Shown here in pieces: positions 37,096 to 46,636 of a stretch of DNA of 64,000 nucleotides. Positions within the stretch are counted from its first letter, which is position 1; every line of letters starts with the position of its first letter. The notes beneath the pieces were generated by a model. That model searched no databases. It was not told where the DNA came from and was given only the letters and a program-made list of their open reading frames with translations. This DNA is from an uncultured Lachnospiraceae bacterium (GTDB taxonomy: Bacteria; Bacillota; Clostridia; Lachnospirales; Lachnospiraceae): contig CADABQ010000015.1 in assembly GCA_902786205.1 (NCBI GenBank), forward strand, positions 1 to 64,000. Direction: 5' to 3'. Position numbers and translations under genes: made by a program.

Positions 37096-38133
37096 CTAAA
37101 AATGGTATGTTTTTGGGAGTAGGGATATGGCAAGTGTGCATCCGTTTTTTGCAATTTTGCTTTGAAAAAGTGAGGCGGCATGATTATATGCCAAGGAAGC
37201 TCGTTCGCATACATTATCTACACCGGTTATACTCTTTACAAAAGAAGAGGCACTAAAATCTCCTGAAATGGCTGCTAATTCCTGCTTGGTGTATGTAAAA
37301 AAGGGAACGGAAAGAGCATTTGCCAAGGCGAGAAGTGCAGGCTCGTCTTTTTTTAAGTCAATGCTAGTAATGGCACAAACACTTTGTTTATAAATATGCA
37401 AGGAGAAAAGTGTTTCTTCTACAAAAGTAGAAAGAATGGTTGGGGAAATTCCTTTTTTGCATCCGATTCCAAGTATAATCTGTTTGGGTATTAGATGTAG
37501 AGTGTGCAAAAATGGTCTATTATGAAAAAAGGGAGTAATACAAAAGCCAGTGTCTAAAGAGGTGTCATTATAAAGGAGTCCGTTTGGGAGAGTCCCTTCT
37601 GGTAGACTACCATAAATTCCAACGCTTTCCTGGTTTAAAAGTTTTGCGGAGATTTGTTTGGCCAGGGTTAAGTCAGAGAGAACAAGGTCATTTTTTTTTG
37701 CAAATACATCAATTGCAAAACAATCATTTAAATCGGTAGCGGTGGTGATAACAGGTATGGCATGTAGTAGTGAAGCTACTTGCAATGCCCAGTGATTACC
37801 GCCACCAATATGACCAGATAAAAGGGAAATGACAAAGTTTCCCTTTTCATCCAGAGAGAGGACACAAGGATCCGTTGTTTTACTTTTCAAAAAAGGGGCA
37901 ATGGAGCGGACTGCAATACCACAGGCACCGATAAAAATAAGGATATTACCAGTTTTAAAATGCGTTTCCACTGTTTTTTCTAAAGAGGGAGTGATGGGAA
38001 GAAGTTGTGTAGTGGTAGCGTATTTAGAAATGGTATAGCAAGTAGCCTTTCCATAAAGTGTGTCTAATTTTTCTTTTAAAGATACAGATAACGTTGCACC
38101 TGCTTTGGTAAAGGAAAAAATATAAAAATTCAT
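37096..38133 (-). CDS. cbiG: Cobalt-precorrin-5A hydrolase
   Basis: A 345-aa ring-opening enzyme of the anaerobic pathway that releases acetaldehyde. The N-terminal part has IFIGACGIAVRSIAPFL and LSLDEKGNFVISLLSGHIGG, the conserved CbiG core. ILGIGCKKGISPTIL and FFTYTKQELAAI are from the C-terminal domain. GAAAGGAG precedes the minus-strand ATG. It is divergent from cbiK at 38243, with a short shared promoter region. Confidence 0.94.
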   Translation of the reverse strand: MNFYIFSFTKAGATLSVSLKEKLDTLYGKATCYTISKYATTTQLLPITPSLEKTVETHFKTGNILIFIGACGIAVRSIAPFLKSKTTDPCVLSLDEKGNFVISLLSGHIGGGNHWALQVASLLHAIPVITTATDLNDCFAIDVFAKKNDLVLSDLTLAKQISAKLLNQESVGIYGSLPEGTLPNGLLYNDTSLDTGFCITPFFHNRPFLHTLHLIPKQIILGIGCKKGISPTILSTFVEETLFSLHIYKQSVCAITSIDLKKDEPALLALANALSVPFFTYTKQELAAISGDFSASSFVKSITGVDNVCERASLAYNHAASLFQSKIAKNGCTLAISLLPKTYHF

Positions 38134-38242
38134 AGGAGCTCCTTTCCATTAAAGAGTAAGTTTTGTATAATAAATATATAGGTTAAGGTTATTATAACGA
38201 TATTGTTTTAGATTGGCAAGGCGAATAGAAAGGATAGAATAT
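38134..38242. promoter_or_regulatory. Divergent promoter region of cbiG-cobK and the cbi operon
   Basis: 109 AT-rich bases between divergent genes, with TATAAT-like sequence near 38168 on the plus strand. There is no room for a cobalamin riboswitch and none is seen. The exact promoters were not fixed. Confidence 0.45.
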
Positions 38243-39019
38243 ATGCAGGAGCAGGCAATTTTAGTGGTTAGTTTTGGAACTAGTTATAAAGAAACGTTGG
38301 AAAAAACAATTGGCGCAATTGAAATAAGCATACAACGTGTTTTTCCAGATAGAAAAGTATATCGTGCATTTACAAGTAGAATGATTAAGACAAAATTGGA
38401 GGAAGAAAATATTTTTGTTTGTAATGTACAGGAAGCTTTAGAACAGATCATAGCAGATGGAAGAACAAAGGAGTTGATTGTGCAGCCCACACACATTATT
38501 AATGGAATAGAATATGATTTCATGCGTGAGCAGGTTGCCCCTTATAAAGAAAAATTCGAAAAAATATTTTTTGGAAATCCATTGTTATCTACCATAGAAG
38601 ATTATAGAGAATTGGCAACAATTTTAAAGGAATCTTATGCCATTGAAAAAGACGAAGCAATGGTATTGATGGGACATGGGTCCCTGCATCATGCAAATTC
38701 GGCGTATCCGGCATTTGAGTATGTTTTGAAGGATGCAGGATATGATAATATTTATATAGGAACGGTAGAAGGGTATCCTACGTTGGAGGAGGTAAAACGT
38801 CAATTAGAGAGGAAGCATGTTAGAAAAGTATGTCTTGTTCCAATGATGATTGTGGCAGGTGAACATGCAAATCAAGATATGATTGAAAAAGATAATTCTT
38901 GGAAAGCGCAGTTGGAGAGAGAAGGATATGCGGTACGTTATTATAGGAAGGGGCTAGGAGAACTGGAAAAAATTCAAAATATGTTTGTTCGCCATATCCG
39001 GGAAAGTAGGGCAGTATGA
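38243..39019 (+). CDS. cbiK: Sirohydrochlorin cobaltochelatase, cytosolic
   Basis: A 258-aa chelatase that inserts Co(II) into sirohydrochlorin (or its precursor) at the start of the anaerobic corrin branch. AILVVSFGTSYKETLEKTI starts the fold. The metal-site His are in LMGHGSLHHANS and MMIVAGEHANQDM. ATG 38243 follows GAAAGGA; the earlier TTG at 38213 has no site. There is no signal peptide, unlike the paralogue at 26114. It overlaps cbiD by 4 bases. Confidence 0.95.
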   Translation: MQEQAILVVSFGTSYKETLEKTIGAIEISIQRVFPDRKVYRAFTSRMIKTKLEEENIFVCNVQEALEQIIADGRTKELIVQPTHIINGIEYDFMREQVAPYKEKFEKIFFGNPLLSTIEDYRELATILKESYAIEKDEAMVLMGHGSLHHANSAYPAFEYVLKDAGYDNIYIGTVEGYPTLEEVKRQLERKHVRKVCLVPMMIVAGEHANQDMIEKDNSWKAQLEREGYAVRYYRKGLGELEKIQNMFVRHIRESRAV

Positions 39020-40131
39020 AAAAAAAGTTAAGACAAGGTTTTACGACAGGAACGTGTGCAGCTATTGCTGCAAAAGCGGCCATTCGAATTTTGCTTGGAG
39101 AGACCATCGAGAAAGAATGGGTGATGACACCAAAGGGAGTACGAATAGAGACGGATGTACTTGCGATTGAAAAAAAGGGAAAAACAGTGACTTGTGCCGT
39201 CAGAAAGGATGCAGGGGATGATCCGGATGTTACAGATGGCATTTTGATTTATGCATCGGTTGTTCTTACACAGGATAAAAAAATAACGGTGCAAGGGGGA
39301 GAAGGTGTTGGAGTCGTTACAAAAGCCGGGTTGTCTCAAAAAATTGGTGAGTCTGCTATCAATCCTGTGCCTCTGCAAATGATAACAAAGGAGGTAAAAG
39401 AGGTTTTAGACAAAAGGGGAAATTTTTCCGGATGTAAAGTTACAATTTTTGTGCCGGAAGGAGTAGAAATTGCAAAGAAAACCTTTAATCCACGCCTTGG
39501 AATTGTAGGAGGAATTTCTATTTTAGGAACAACAGGTATTGTAGAACCTATGAGTGAGAAAGCTTTGCTAGAATCCATTGCAGTTTCCTTAAATGTTGCC
39601 AAGGCAAATATAGGGGATACCATTGTGTTGACACCTGGAAATTATGGGGAAGATTTTATTCGAGATACGTTACAGATTGCTTTGTCCAATGCAGTGAAAT
39701 GTAGCAATTTTATTGGAGAAACCATAGATATGGCTGTGGAAAAAGGTTTTCAAAATATATTGTTGGTGGGACATATTGGAAAACTAGTAAAGCTGGCAGC
39801 AGGCATCATGAACACCCATTCTCATGTAGCAGACGGCAGAATGGAAATATTTGTAGCACATGCGGCATTATGTGGGGTTCCAAAGGAAAGACTAATCCAG
39901 ATTATGGATTGTGTAACGACAGATGAAGTGATCCGTATTTTATTAGAAACGAACTATTTAGAATGTACAATGGATAGTATAATGAAAAAGGTGCAGTTTC
40001 ATTTAGAACAAAGGTGTTTAGAGGTACGAAAGATAGGTGCTATTTTATTTTCTAATCCATATGGCATACTAGGAATGACTCCACAAGCCAAAGAAATCGT
40101 ACAACAATTGCAAGCTAGTGCACTAAAATAA
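39016..40131 (+). CDS. cbiD: Cobalt-precorrin-5B C1-methyltransferase
   Basis: A 371-aa SAM-dependent enzyme specific to the anaerobic pathway. N-terminal LRQGFTTGTCAAIAAKAA is the CbiD signature. GGEGVGVVTKAGL, GGISILGTTGIVEPMS and LTPGNYGEDFIRD follow. ATG overlaps the cbiK stop (ATGA). The length is usual. Confidence 0.96.
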   Translation: MKKKLRQGFTTGTCAAIAAKAAIRILLGETIEKEWVMTPKGVRIETDVLAIEKKGKTVTCAVRKDAGDDPDVTDGILIYASVVLTQDKKITVQGGEGVGVVTKAGLSQKIGESAINPVPLQMITKEVKEVLDKRGNFSGCKVTIFVPEGVEIAKKTFNPRLGIVGGISILGTTGIVEPMSEKALLESIAVSLNVAKANIGDTIVLTPGNYGEDFIRDTLQIALSNAVKCSNFIGETIDMAVEKGFQNILLVGHIGKLVKLAAGIMNTHSHVADGRMEIFVAHAALCGVPKERLIQIMDCVTTDEVIRILLETNYLECTMDSIMKKVQFHLEQRCLEVRKIGAILFSNPYGILGMTPQAKEIVQQLQASALK

Positions 40132-40151
40132 AAGGGAAAGGAATGTAGAAA

Positions 40152-40895
40152 ATGGCAGGAATTTTTTATGGTATTGGGACTGGTCCTGGAGATCCGGAAC
40201 TAATGACAATAAAAGCGATCAGAACAATAAGAGAAAGTGATGTGATTGCATTACCGGTATCGGATATCACAAAAGTGGAGACTCCCGTTCTGTATGAAAA
40301 GGGAAAGTGGGAAAAGGATATGTTGCAAAACTGTATGGCATATCAGATTGCAGTACAAAATGTACCGGAAATAAATGAAAAGGCCATTTTGCTTTGTCCA
40401 ATGCCTATGTGCAAAGAGAAAAGTAAGTTAAAGTTTTTGCATGATAGCTGCGCAAAAGCGGTGGCAAAATTGTTAGAGAAAGGACAAAAGGTAAGTTATC
40501 TTACGTTAGGAGATCCTACGGTTTATTCTACGTATCTGTATTTGGATAAAAGAATACGAGCTATGGGATATAAAGTAACTATTATTAATGGGATTCCTTC
40601 TTTCTGTGCTTCTGCTGCAAGATTGGGGATAGGACTTGTGGAGAATAAAGAATCCTTACATATCATTCCATCGTCCTATGGCGTAGAAGAGGAAATACAG
40701 TTATCCGGTACTAAGGTACTTATGAAAGCAGGGAAGAAAATGGCACAGGTAAAACAAAACGTATTGCAGGATGACCAGAAATTTTATATGGTAGAAAATT
40801 GTGGAATGCAAACGGAAAAAATATACACAAATATAAAAGATGTGCCAGAACAAGCAAGCTATTATTCCCTGATGATTTTAAAGGAGGAAAAATAA
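40152..40895 (+). CDS. cbiL: Cobalt-precorrin-2 C20-methyltransferase
   Basis: A 247-aa tetrapyrrole methylase. FYGIGTGPGDPELMTIKA at the N-terminus is the SAM-binding start, and YLTLGDPTVYSTYLYL is the conserved GDP loop. INGIPSFCASAARLG is a further family motif. It is followed directly by cbiF, whose ATG comes right after the stop. Confidence 0.94.
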   Translation: MAGIFYGIGTGPGDPELMTIKAIRTIRESDVIALPVSDITKVETPVLYEKGKWEKDMLQNCMAYQIAVQNVPEINEKAILLCPMPMCKEKSKLKFLHDSCAKAVAKLLEKGQKVSYLTLGDPTVYSTYLYLDKRIRAMGYKVTIINGIPSFCASAARLGIGLVENKESLHIIPSSYGVEEEIQLSGTKVLMKAGKKMAQVKQNVLQDDQKFYMVENCGMQTEKIYTNIKDVPEQASYYSLMILKEEK

Positions 40896-41651
40896 ATGGT
40901 ACATTTTGTTGGTGCAGGTTCTGGAGCGGTTGATTTGATTACAATTAGAGGAAAAAAACGATTGGATGAAGCAGATGTAGTAATTTATGCTGGATCCTTG
41001 GTGAATCCGGAATTATTGCAATCCTGCAAAAAAGAATGTGAAATCTATAATAGTGCTATGATGACATTAGAAGAGGTACTTGTAGTTATAGAACAGAGTG
41101 AGAAGGCAGGAAAAGATACGGTGCGATTGCATACGGGAGATCCTTGTTTATATGGAGCGATTCGGGAGCAAATGGATGCATTGGATCAGCGAGAGATTGC
41201 ATATGATGTGTGCCCTGGTGTCAGTTCCTTTTGTGGAGCTGCTGCTGCATTGAAGACAGAATATACATTACCCAATGTATCTCAGTCAGTGGTAATCACC
41301 AGAATGGAAGGAAGAACACCGGTGCCGGAAATGGAAAAAATAGAGCAATGGGCAAAACACCAAGCTACTATGGTTATTTTTCTTAGCATGGGGTTGTTGC
41401 CAGAGTTGGAGAAAGCGTTACAAAAAGGTGGATATGCTGCTGACACACCGGTGGCAATTGTGTATAAAGCAACTTGGCCAGAGGAAAAAGTATTTCATTG
41501 TACGGTAGATACAATTGCAGAGACGGCAAAGAAAAATAAGATTACGAAAACTGCCTTAATTGTAGTTGGAAAAGTTTTAAATGGAGTGTATGATCGTTCC
41601 AAGTTGTATGATCCGTTCTTTTCAACAGAATATAGAAAGGGATTATCCTAG
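40896..41651 (+). CDS. cbiF: Cobalt-precorrin-4 C11-methyltransferase
   Basis: A 251-aa methylase. HFVGAGSGAVDLITIRGKK and VIYAGSLVNPELL are CbiF/CobM features, and RLHTGDPCLYGAIREQ is the methylase loop. The ribosome site (AAGGAGG) lies in the last codons of cbiL. The length is usual. Confidence 0.95.
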   Translation: MVHFVGAGSGAVDLITIRGKKRLDEADVVIYAGSLVNPELLQSCKKECEIYNSAMMTLEEVLVVIEQSEKAGKDTVRLHTGDPCLYGAIREQMDALDQREIAYDVCPGVSSFCGAAAALKTEYTLPNVSQSVVITRMEGRTPVPEMEKIEQWAKHQATMVIFLSMGLLPELEKALQKGGYAADTPVAIVYKATWPEEKVFHCTVDTIAETAKKNKITKTALIVVGKVLNGVYDRSKLYDPFFSTEYRKGLS

Positions 41652-41684
41652 AGTACATGAAGGAGTATAGGAGGAAGACAAATC

Positions 41685-42416
41685 GTGAAAAAAGTATATG
41701 TAATCGGATTGGGACCAGGAGCCTATGAGGATTTAACCATTCGTGCAGATCGTGCACTTAGAGAGGCAGAGCTGGTGGTAGGTTATACAGTGTATGTAGA
41801 ATTGGTAAAAAAATATTACCCAGATAAATCATTTTTGACCACACCAATGAAGAGGGAAGTAGAGCGTTGTCGAATGGCATTAGAAGAGGCAGATAAGGGA
41901 AAAAAGGTTGCAATGGTTTGTAGCGGAGATGCCGGAGTGTATGGAATGGCAGGATTATTATATGAATTAAGTGTAGAATTTTCTGGTGTAGAAATAGAGG
42001 TAATTCCTGGAATTACCGCTGCTTTAGGTGGGGCAGCTGTCCTTGGAGCACCATTGACACATGATTTTGCAGTAATCAGCCTTAGTGATTTACTTACGCC
42101 GTGGGAGACCATAGAAGAGCGATTAATGGATGCAGCAAAAGGCGACTTTTGTATTTGTCTTTACAATCCTTCCAGTAAAAAGCGTGCAGATTATTTACAA
42201 AAGGCTTGTGATATCTTTTTAGAATATAAGGACAAGGATACAATCTGTGGTATTGTGCAAAATATTGGACGAGAGGGGCAACAACAACAGCTTCTTACCT
42301 TGGAGGAGTTAAGAAATAGTAAGGTAGATATGTTTACAACGGTATTTGTTGGAAATCGTGAAACGAAAAAAATCAATGGAGCTATGGTAACGCCAAGAGG
42401 TTATCGGATTAATTAA
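41685..42416 (+). CDS. cbiH: Cobalt-precorrin-3B C17-methyltransferase (ring contraction)
   Basis: A 243-aa methylase that also contracts the ring. VIGLGPGAYEDLTIRADRA, VVGYTVYVELVKKYYP and MVCSGDAGVYGMAGLLYEL match CbiH/CobJ, and LCLYNPSSKKRADYL is a further signature. It lacks the extra iron-sulfur or nitrite reductase-like domain found fused in some species. GGAGGAAGAC precedes the start. Confidence 0.94.
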   Translation: MKKVYVIGLGPGAYEDLTIRADRALREAELVVGYTVYVELVKKYYPDKSFLTTPMKREVERCRMALEEADKGKKVAMVCSGDAGVYGMAGLLYELSVEFSGVEIEVIPGITAALGGAAVLGAPLTHDFAVISLSDLLTPWETIEERLMDAAKGDFCICLYNPSSKKRADYLQKACDIFLEYKDKDTICGIVQNIGREGQQQQLLTLEELRNSKVDMFTTVFVGNRETKKINGAMVTPRGYRIN

Positions 42417-42434
42417 GGGTAGGCAGGTGAAAAG

Positions 42435-43688
42435 ATGCAATCTCAAATTTATTTAGTAGGTGTGGGAATGGGAAGTGCAGGAACAATAACAGAGCAGGCG
42501 ATTGAAAAGATAAAAGCCTGTGAAGCATTGATTGGTGCAAACCGACTGGTTGAAACCGCATTATCCTATACAGGAGAAAAAAAGCCACAAATTTATATTT
42601 CTTATCAGGCAAAAGAAATTGGAAAGTATATTCGAGAAAATAATTATTCTACGATAGTAGTGGCACTTTCTGGAGATGTGGGGTTTTACAGTGGTGCAAA
42701 AAAATTGTTGCAGGAACTGGAAGGGGTTCAAGTGGAATTACTTCCTGGAATTTCTTCTATGATTTATTTTTGTAGCAAAGTACAAATTCCGTGGGAACAG
42801 ATCTGTTTTGGAAGTGCGCATGGAAAACGGTTGAATATGATTCAAAGAATTAGCAGAAACCGCTATTGTTTCTTTTTGTTAGATGGAAAAGAAAGTCTGG
42901 AGATGTTGTGTAGCAAATTGTTATATTATAATATGTCGCAAGTAAAGTTATATATAGGAGAGCGTCTTTCTTATCCAGATGAAAGAATTATTTCTGGTAT
43001 GCCGGAACAAATAAGAACGGTTGCAGTAGATAAATTATTAGTAATATTGGTAGAAAATCCACAGGCTGTTAACTGGGTAGCAAGAACAATTTCAGATAGC
43101 GCATTTGTTCGTGGAAAGGTTCCCATGACAAAAGGGGAAGTGCGTAATGTGAGTATCGGGAAATTGCAATTGCTGGAAGATTCTGTTGTATATGATATTG
43201 GGGCAGGAAGCGGATCTGTGGCAGTAGAGATGGCATTGCAATCACCGGATATTAAGGTGTATGCAGTGGAGTATAAAGAAGAAGCGCTAGAGATTATAAA
43301 GCAAAATAAAAGAAAATTCAAAGCAGATAATGTGGAAATTATTTCTGGAATGGCACCGAAGGCATTAGAAAATTTACCGATTCCCACTCATGCCTTTATT
43401 GGCGGAAGCAGTGGAAAAATAGAACAAATCCTTGCAGCACTATTTCAAAAAAATCATGCATGTCGTGTTGTAATGAATATCATTGCTTTAAATTCGCTTT
43501 CTAAGATTTTGCAATTTTTAGAAAAAAATCCGGAATATCAGTCAGAGATTGTTCAATTACAGTGTTCCGTTTCAAAAAATGTAGGTGCCTATCAGTTGAT
43601 GATGGGACAAAATCCTATCTATATTATTACCATATGGAAAAATAGTGAGGAAAGAGAGTTGGAGAGAAAAAATGAAAAAAATACCTAG
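42435..43688 (+). CDS. cbiET: Cobalt-precorrin-6B/7 methyltransferase and decarboxylase, CbiE-CbiT fusion
   Basis: A 417-aa fusion. Residues ~1-205 are CbiE (VGVGMGSAGTITEQAIEKI, ALSGDVGFYSGAKKLL), the C5 methylase. Residues ~225-417 are CbiT (PMTKGEVRNVSIGKLQL, VYDIGAGSGSVAVEMAL, HAFIGGSSGKIEQI), which methylates C15 and decarboxylates. The fused form equals CobL. The 3' end overlaps cbiA by 17 bases. Confidence 0.95.
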   Translation: MQSQIYLVGVGMGSAGTITEQAIEKIKACEALIGANRLVETALSYTGEKKPQIYISYQAKEIGKYIRENNYSTIVVALSGDVGFYSGAKKLLQELEGVQVELLPGISSMIYFCSKVQIPWEQICFGSAHGKRLNMIQRISRNRYCFFLLDGKESLEMLCSKLLYYNMSQVKLYIGERLSYPDERIISGMPEQIRTVAVDKLLVILVENPQAVNWVARTISDSAFVRGKVPMTKGEVRNVSIGKLQLLEDSVVYDIGAGSGSVAVEMALQSPDIKVYAVEYKEEALEIIKQNKRKFKADNVEIISGMAPKALENLPIPTHAFIGGSSGKIEQILAALFQKNHACRVVMNIIALNSLSKILQFLEKNPEYQSEIVQLQCSVSKNVGAYQLMMGQNPIYIITIWKNSEERELERKNEKNT

Positions 43689-45039
43689 AGTTATGATTGC
43701 TGGAACCAGTAGCGGTTGTGGAAAAACGACGATTGTATGTGGAATTTTGTCCGCTTTAAAAGAAATGGGAGTGAAGGCTGCATCTGCTAAGTGTGGACCG
43801 GATTATATTGATCCTATGTTTCACAGTCAGGTATTTGGAATTCCGTCTCAAAATCTGGATTTATTTTTTTGTACAACAGAACAGGTAAATTATCTACTGA
43901 GCCAAAATAGCAAAAAAAGTTCCATAACAGTAATGGAGGGGGTTATGGGATTTTATGATGGCATGGAAATGGAGAGTACAAAAGCAAGTGCTTATGATTT
44001 GGCAAAAAAAACCAATACCCCGGTTGTCTTAGTTGTCAATGCAAAGGGGATGGTTATGTCTGTATTGGCTTTGATACAGGGATTTTTAACGTTTCAAAAG
44101 GCAACACCTATCAAGGGGATTATTCTAAATGGCGTATCTAGGGCAGTGGGAGAAAAATTAAAGAGAATGATAGAGGAACGTTTTCCTGTTAAGGTATATG
44201 GCATTGTTCCTAAAATGACTTCTTTTACATTGGCCAGTAGACATCTGGGGCTTGTAACGCCGTATGAAAGGAAAAATTTGGAACAGGAGATAACAAAGCT
44301 TGGTCAACAATGCTTGGAATGGCTGGATATAAAAGGTTTATTAGAACTGGCAGAAACCGCACCTGACGTTTCGCAGCAGATGCCAAAAGAATGGGAGAGA
44401 TACCTTGCCAAGACAAAGGAAAAAAATTTACGGGTTGGTGTGGCATGGGATTTAGCATTCTGTTTTTACTATAAAGAAAATTTGCAAATATTGGAAAAAC
44501 TTGGATGCGAATTGGTGTATTTTAGTCCGCTACAGGATACTCAGTTGCCAAAGAAAATCGATGCTGTTTTGATCGGAGGCGGTTATCCGGAACTTTATGC
44601 AAAGCAATTGTCAGAAAACAAAACGATGCGTCAAAGTATAAAAAAAGCCCTTCAAAATGGATTACCTACTTTGGCAGAGTGCGGAGGTTTTATGTATCTG
44701 CATGAACAGATGGAAGATGCAAAAGGAGACCTTTATCCAATGGTTGGAGTGATTGCGGGAAAAACGATTCGAAAAGACAATCTGGTGCGATTTGGTTATG
44801 CAAAACTTCATGCAGAACGAGAAAATCCGTATTTAGCAGAAGGGGAGGAAATAAAGGCGCATGAATTCCATTATTGGGATAGTGAAAATAATGGAGATTC
44901 TTTTCGTGCAGTTAAGCCGTCAGGAAAACGAAATTGGTTGTGTGTGCATGCACAGAAAAATATGATAGCTGGTTTTCCTCATTTTTATTATTATTCGAAT
45001 CTTTCGTTTATAGTACGGTTTTTAAAAAAATGCAAGTAA
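43672..45039 (+). CDS. cbiA: Cobyrinate a,c-diamide synthase
   Basis: A 455-aa glutamine-dependent amidase. The N-terminal ATPase has MIAGTSSGCGKTTIVCGIL and AKCGPDYIDPMFH. The C-terminal class I-like amidotransferase has IGGGYPELYA, the nucleophile Cys in LAECGGFMYL and HEFHYWD. ATG 43672, with GGAG upstream, starts right at the family N-terminus; an in-frame ATG at 43645 lies further inside cbiET. A 230-base spacer with repeats follows before cobU. Confidence 0.95.
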   Translation: MKKIPRVMIAGTSSGCGKTTIVCGILSALKEMGVKAASAKCGPDYIDPMFHSQVFGIPSQNLDLFFCTTEQVNYLLSQNSKKSSITVMEGVMGFYDGMEMESTKASAYDLAKKTNTPVVLVVNAKGMVMSVLALIQGFLTFQKATPIKGIILNGVSRAVGEKLKRMIEERFPVKVYGIVPKMTSFTLASRHLGLVTPYERKNLEQEITKLGQQCLEWLDIKGLLELAETAPDVSQQMPKEWERYLAKTKEKNLRVGVAWDLAFCFYYKENLQILEKLGCELVYFSPLQDTQLPKKIDAVLIGGGYPELYAKQLSENKTMRQSIKKALQNGLPTLAECGGFMYLHEQMEDAKGDLYPMVGVIAGKTIRKDNLVRFGYAKLHAERENPYLAEGEEIKAHEFHYWDSENNGDSFRAVKPSGKRNWLCVHAQKNMIAGFPHFYYYSNLSFIVRFLKKCK

Positions 45040-45269
45040 CGTTTTTGAGGATTAATACGGTTAGGAAGATCACGCATTTCTATTGTATAGAGCCATAAGG
45101 AATGGAGAAAAACTTGTCGGTATCAGGCTGAGAACTGTTTTTCTATGTTTTGTTGTGATAGTGGCAAATCGTGTTAAGAGTAGGTAGCCAAGTGGATTGT
45201 AAAGAACGGTTTGACGAGAAGTGTTTTCTAATTATCAAATGAAAACCGTAAACAAAGGGAGCAGCGGAG
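45040..45269 (+). repeat. Repeat-bearing spacer inside the cbi operon
   Basis: 230 bases between cbiA and cobU where neighbours are otherwise tightly packed. It holds a dispersed repeat relative (45176-45214, GTAGCCAAGTGGATTGTAAAG then TTTGAC) and a hairpin ACGGTTT/AAACCGT (45206-45249) just before the cobU ribosome site. No gene is seen. Confidence 0.5.
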
Positions 45270-45809
45270 ATGTTTTATTTAATTAGTGGCGGAAGTGGAA
45301 GTGGAAAATCCGAATATGCGGAAACAATTGCTGTTCGATTAGCCCAAGAAGAGAAAAGGGAAAAAGTGTATATAGCAACCATGATGGCATTTGACGAGGA
45401 AGCAGAAAAAAAAATTGCACGTCATCGTTGCATGCGCAAAAAAAAGCAATTTAAAACCGTTGAGTGTTTTATGAAAAGCAGTAAACTTATTTTACCAAAC
45501 AACACGATTGTATTGCTGGATTGTTTGTCCAATTTGTTGGCAAATGAAATGTATGCAGAGAATGGAGCCAAGGAAGAGGCGGTACAGGAAATTTTAAATG
45601 GAATGGAAAATATAAAGGAGCAATGTGTGCATTTTGTCCTTGTAACAAATGAAATTTATGGAGACGGATGTATATATGAACAACAAACACAGCAATATGT
45701 GAAAAATCTAGGTACCTTGAATCAGATGTTAGCCAAGATTGCAGATGTTGTTGTGGAAGTGGTATGTGGGATACCTATTTGTTATAAAGGAAAGGAGCTT
45801 ATAAAATGA
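45270..45809 (+). CDS. cobU: Adenosylcobinamide kinase / adenosylcobinamide-phosphate guanylyltransferase
   Basis: A 179-aa bifunctional enzyme. P-loop SGGSGSGKSEYAE, then YIATMMAFDEEAEKKIARHR with the His region that takes up GMP, IVLLDCLSNLLANEM, and VTNEIYGDG near the C-terminus with VVCGIPICYKG. The usual W after the His-Arg segment is replaced here (MRKKKQFKTVE). It overlaps cobS by 4 bases. A shorter paralogue lies at 46637. Confidence 0.9.
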   Translation: MFYLISGGSGSGKSEYAETIAVRLAQEEKREKVYIATMMAFDEEAEKKIARHRCMRKKKQFKTVECFMKSSKLILPNNTIVLLDCLSNLLANEMYAENGAKEEAVQEILNGMENIKEQCVHFVLVTNEIYGDGCIYEQQTQQYVKNLGTLNQMLAKIADVVVEVVCGIPICYKGKELIK

Positions 45810-46549
45810 TACAGTCAATCATTGTAGCATTTTCTATGTATTCAAAGATACCAATGCCAAGGATAGAATGGAACAAAAAGAATATGCGGTATGCATTATG
45901 TTTTTTCCCTCTTGTAGGAGTGGTAATTGGAATGGTGGAATATGGTGGATTTTTATTTTGCCAGAAAATGCATATGGGGACATTGTTTATAGCCTGCTGT
46001 CAAACATTGTTACCTGTTTTTATAACTGGGGGTATTCATTTGGATGGATATTTAGACACGGTGGATGCCTTGAGTTCTTATGGAGATAGAGAAAAAAAAT
46101 TGGAAATTTTAAAAGATTCCCATGCAGGTGCATTTGCCATTCTATATGGAATTGTCTATTTTGTGACAAGTATTGGAATCTGGAGTGAAATAAAAAAGGA
46201 GGCATTACCTTTTATTTGTATTGGTTATCTATGTTCTAGGACGTTAAGTGGATTTAGTGTTGCAACTTTTCCGTTAGCGAAAAAGACTGGGCTGGCAGCA
46301 ACTTTTCAGGATCAAGCGCATAAGAGAAATGTAAAACTTGTGATGATTTCTTTATTTCTAATAGAAAGTGTCTTGCTTTTATTACTGGAGTGGAAGAGGG
46401 GAAGTCTTGTAATCATGAGTTGTTTGGTGTGCTTTTTTTTACATTACTATATTTGTAAGTATAAATTTGGCGGAATTACTGGTGATTTGGCAGGCTTCTT
46501 TTTACAAGTTTGTGAGTTAGTTATTGTAGCGAGTATGCTGGTCGGATAA
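45806..46549 (+). CDS. cobS: Adenosylcobinamide-GDP ribazoletransferase (cobalamin synthase)
   Basis: A 247-aa membrane enzyme that joins the activated lower ligand to adenosylcobinamide-GDP. MYSKIPMP near the N-terminus and TGGIHLDGYLDTVDALSS with DSHAGAFAIL are the Asp-rich CobS motifs. KFGGITGDLAGFFLQV is the C-terminal signature. It has about six hydrophobic segments. ATG overlaps the cobU stop. Confidence 0.95.
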   Translation: MIQSIIVAFSMYSKIPMPRIEWNKKNMRYALCFFPLVGVVIGMVEYGGFLFCQKMHMGTLFIACCQTLLPVFITGGIHLDGYLDTVDALSSYGDREKKLEILKDSHAGAFAILYGIVYFVTSIGIWSEIKKEALPFICIGYLCSRTLSGFSVATFPLAKKTGLAATFQDQAHKRNVKLVMISLFLIESVLLLLLEWKRGSLVIMSCLVCFFLHYYICKYKFGGITGDLAGFFLQVCELVIVASMLVG

Positions 46550-46570
46550 TCCAAGTAAACATAAAATAAG

Positions 46571-46599
46571 GTAACCGTTCTGCCCGACTGAACGGTTAC
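46571..46599 (+). other. Perfect 10-bp hairpin between cobS and the second cobU-like gene
   Basis: GTAACCGTTC pairs perfectly with GAACGGTTAC around a 9-base loop. No T tract follows, so it is not a usual terminator. Confidence 0.6.
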
Positions 46600-46636
46600 A
46601 TCCACTTTGTTTGGTTTCACAAAAAAGGAGTTTGTT

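Noticed and set aside
45040..45269. Second cobalamin riboswitch in the cbiA-cobU gap
   Set aside because: There is no B12 box (GCCACTG) or GGTGCAAxxCC core. The gap holds a dispersed repeat and a simple hairpin only.
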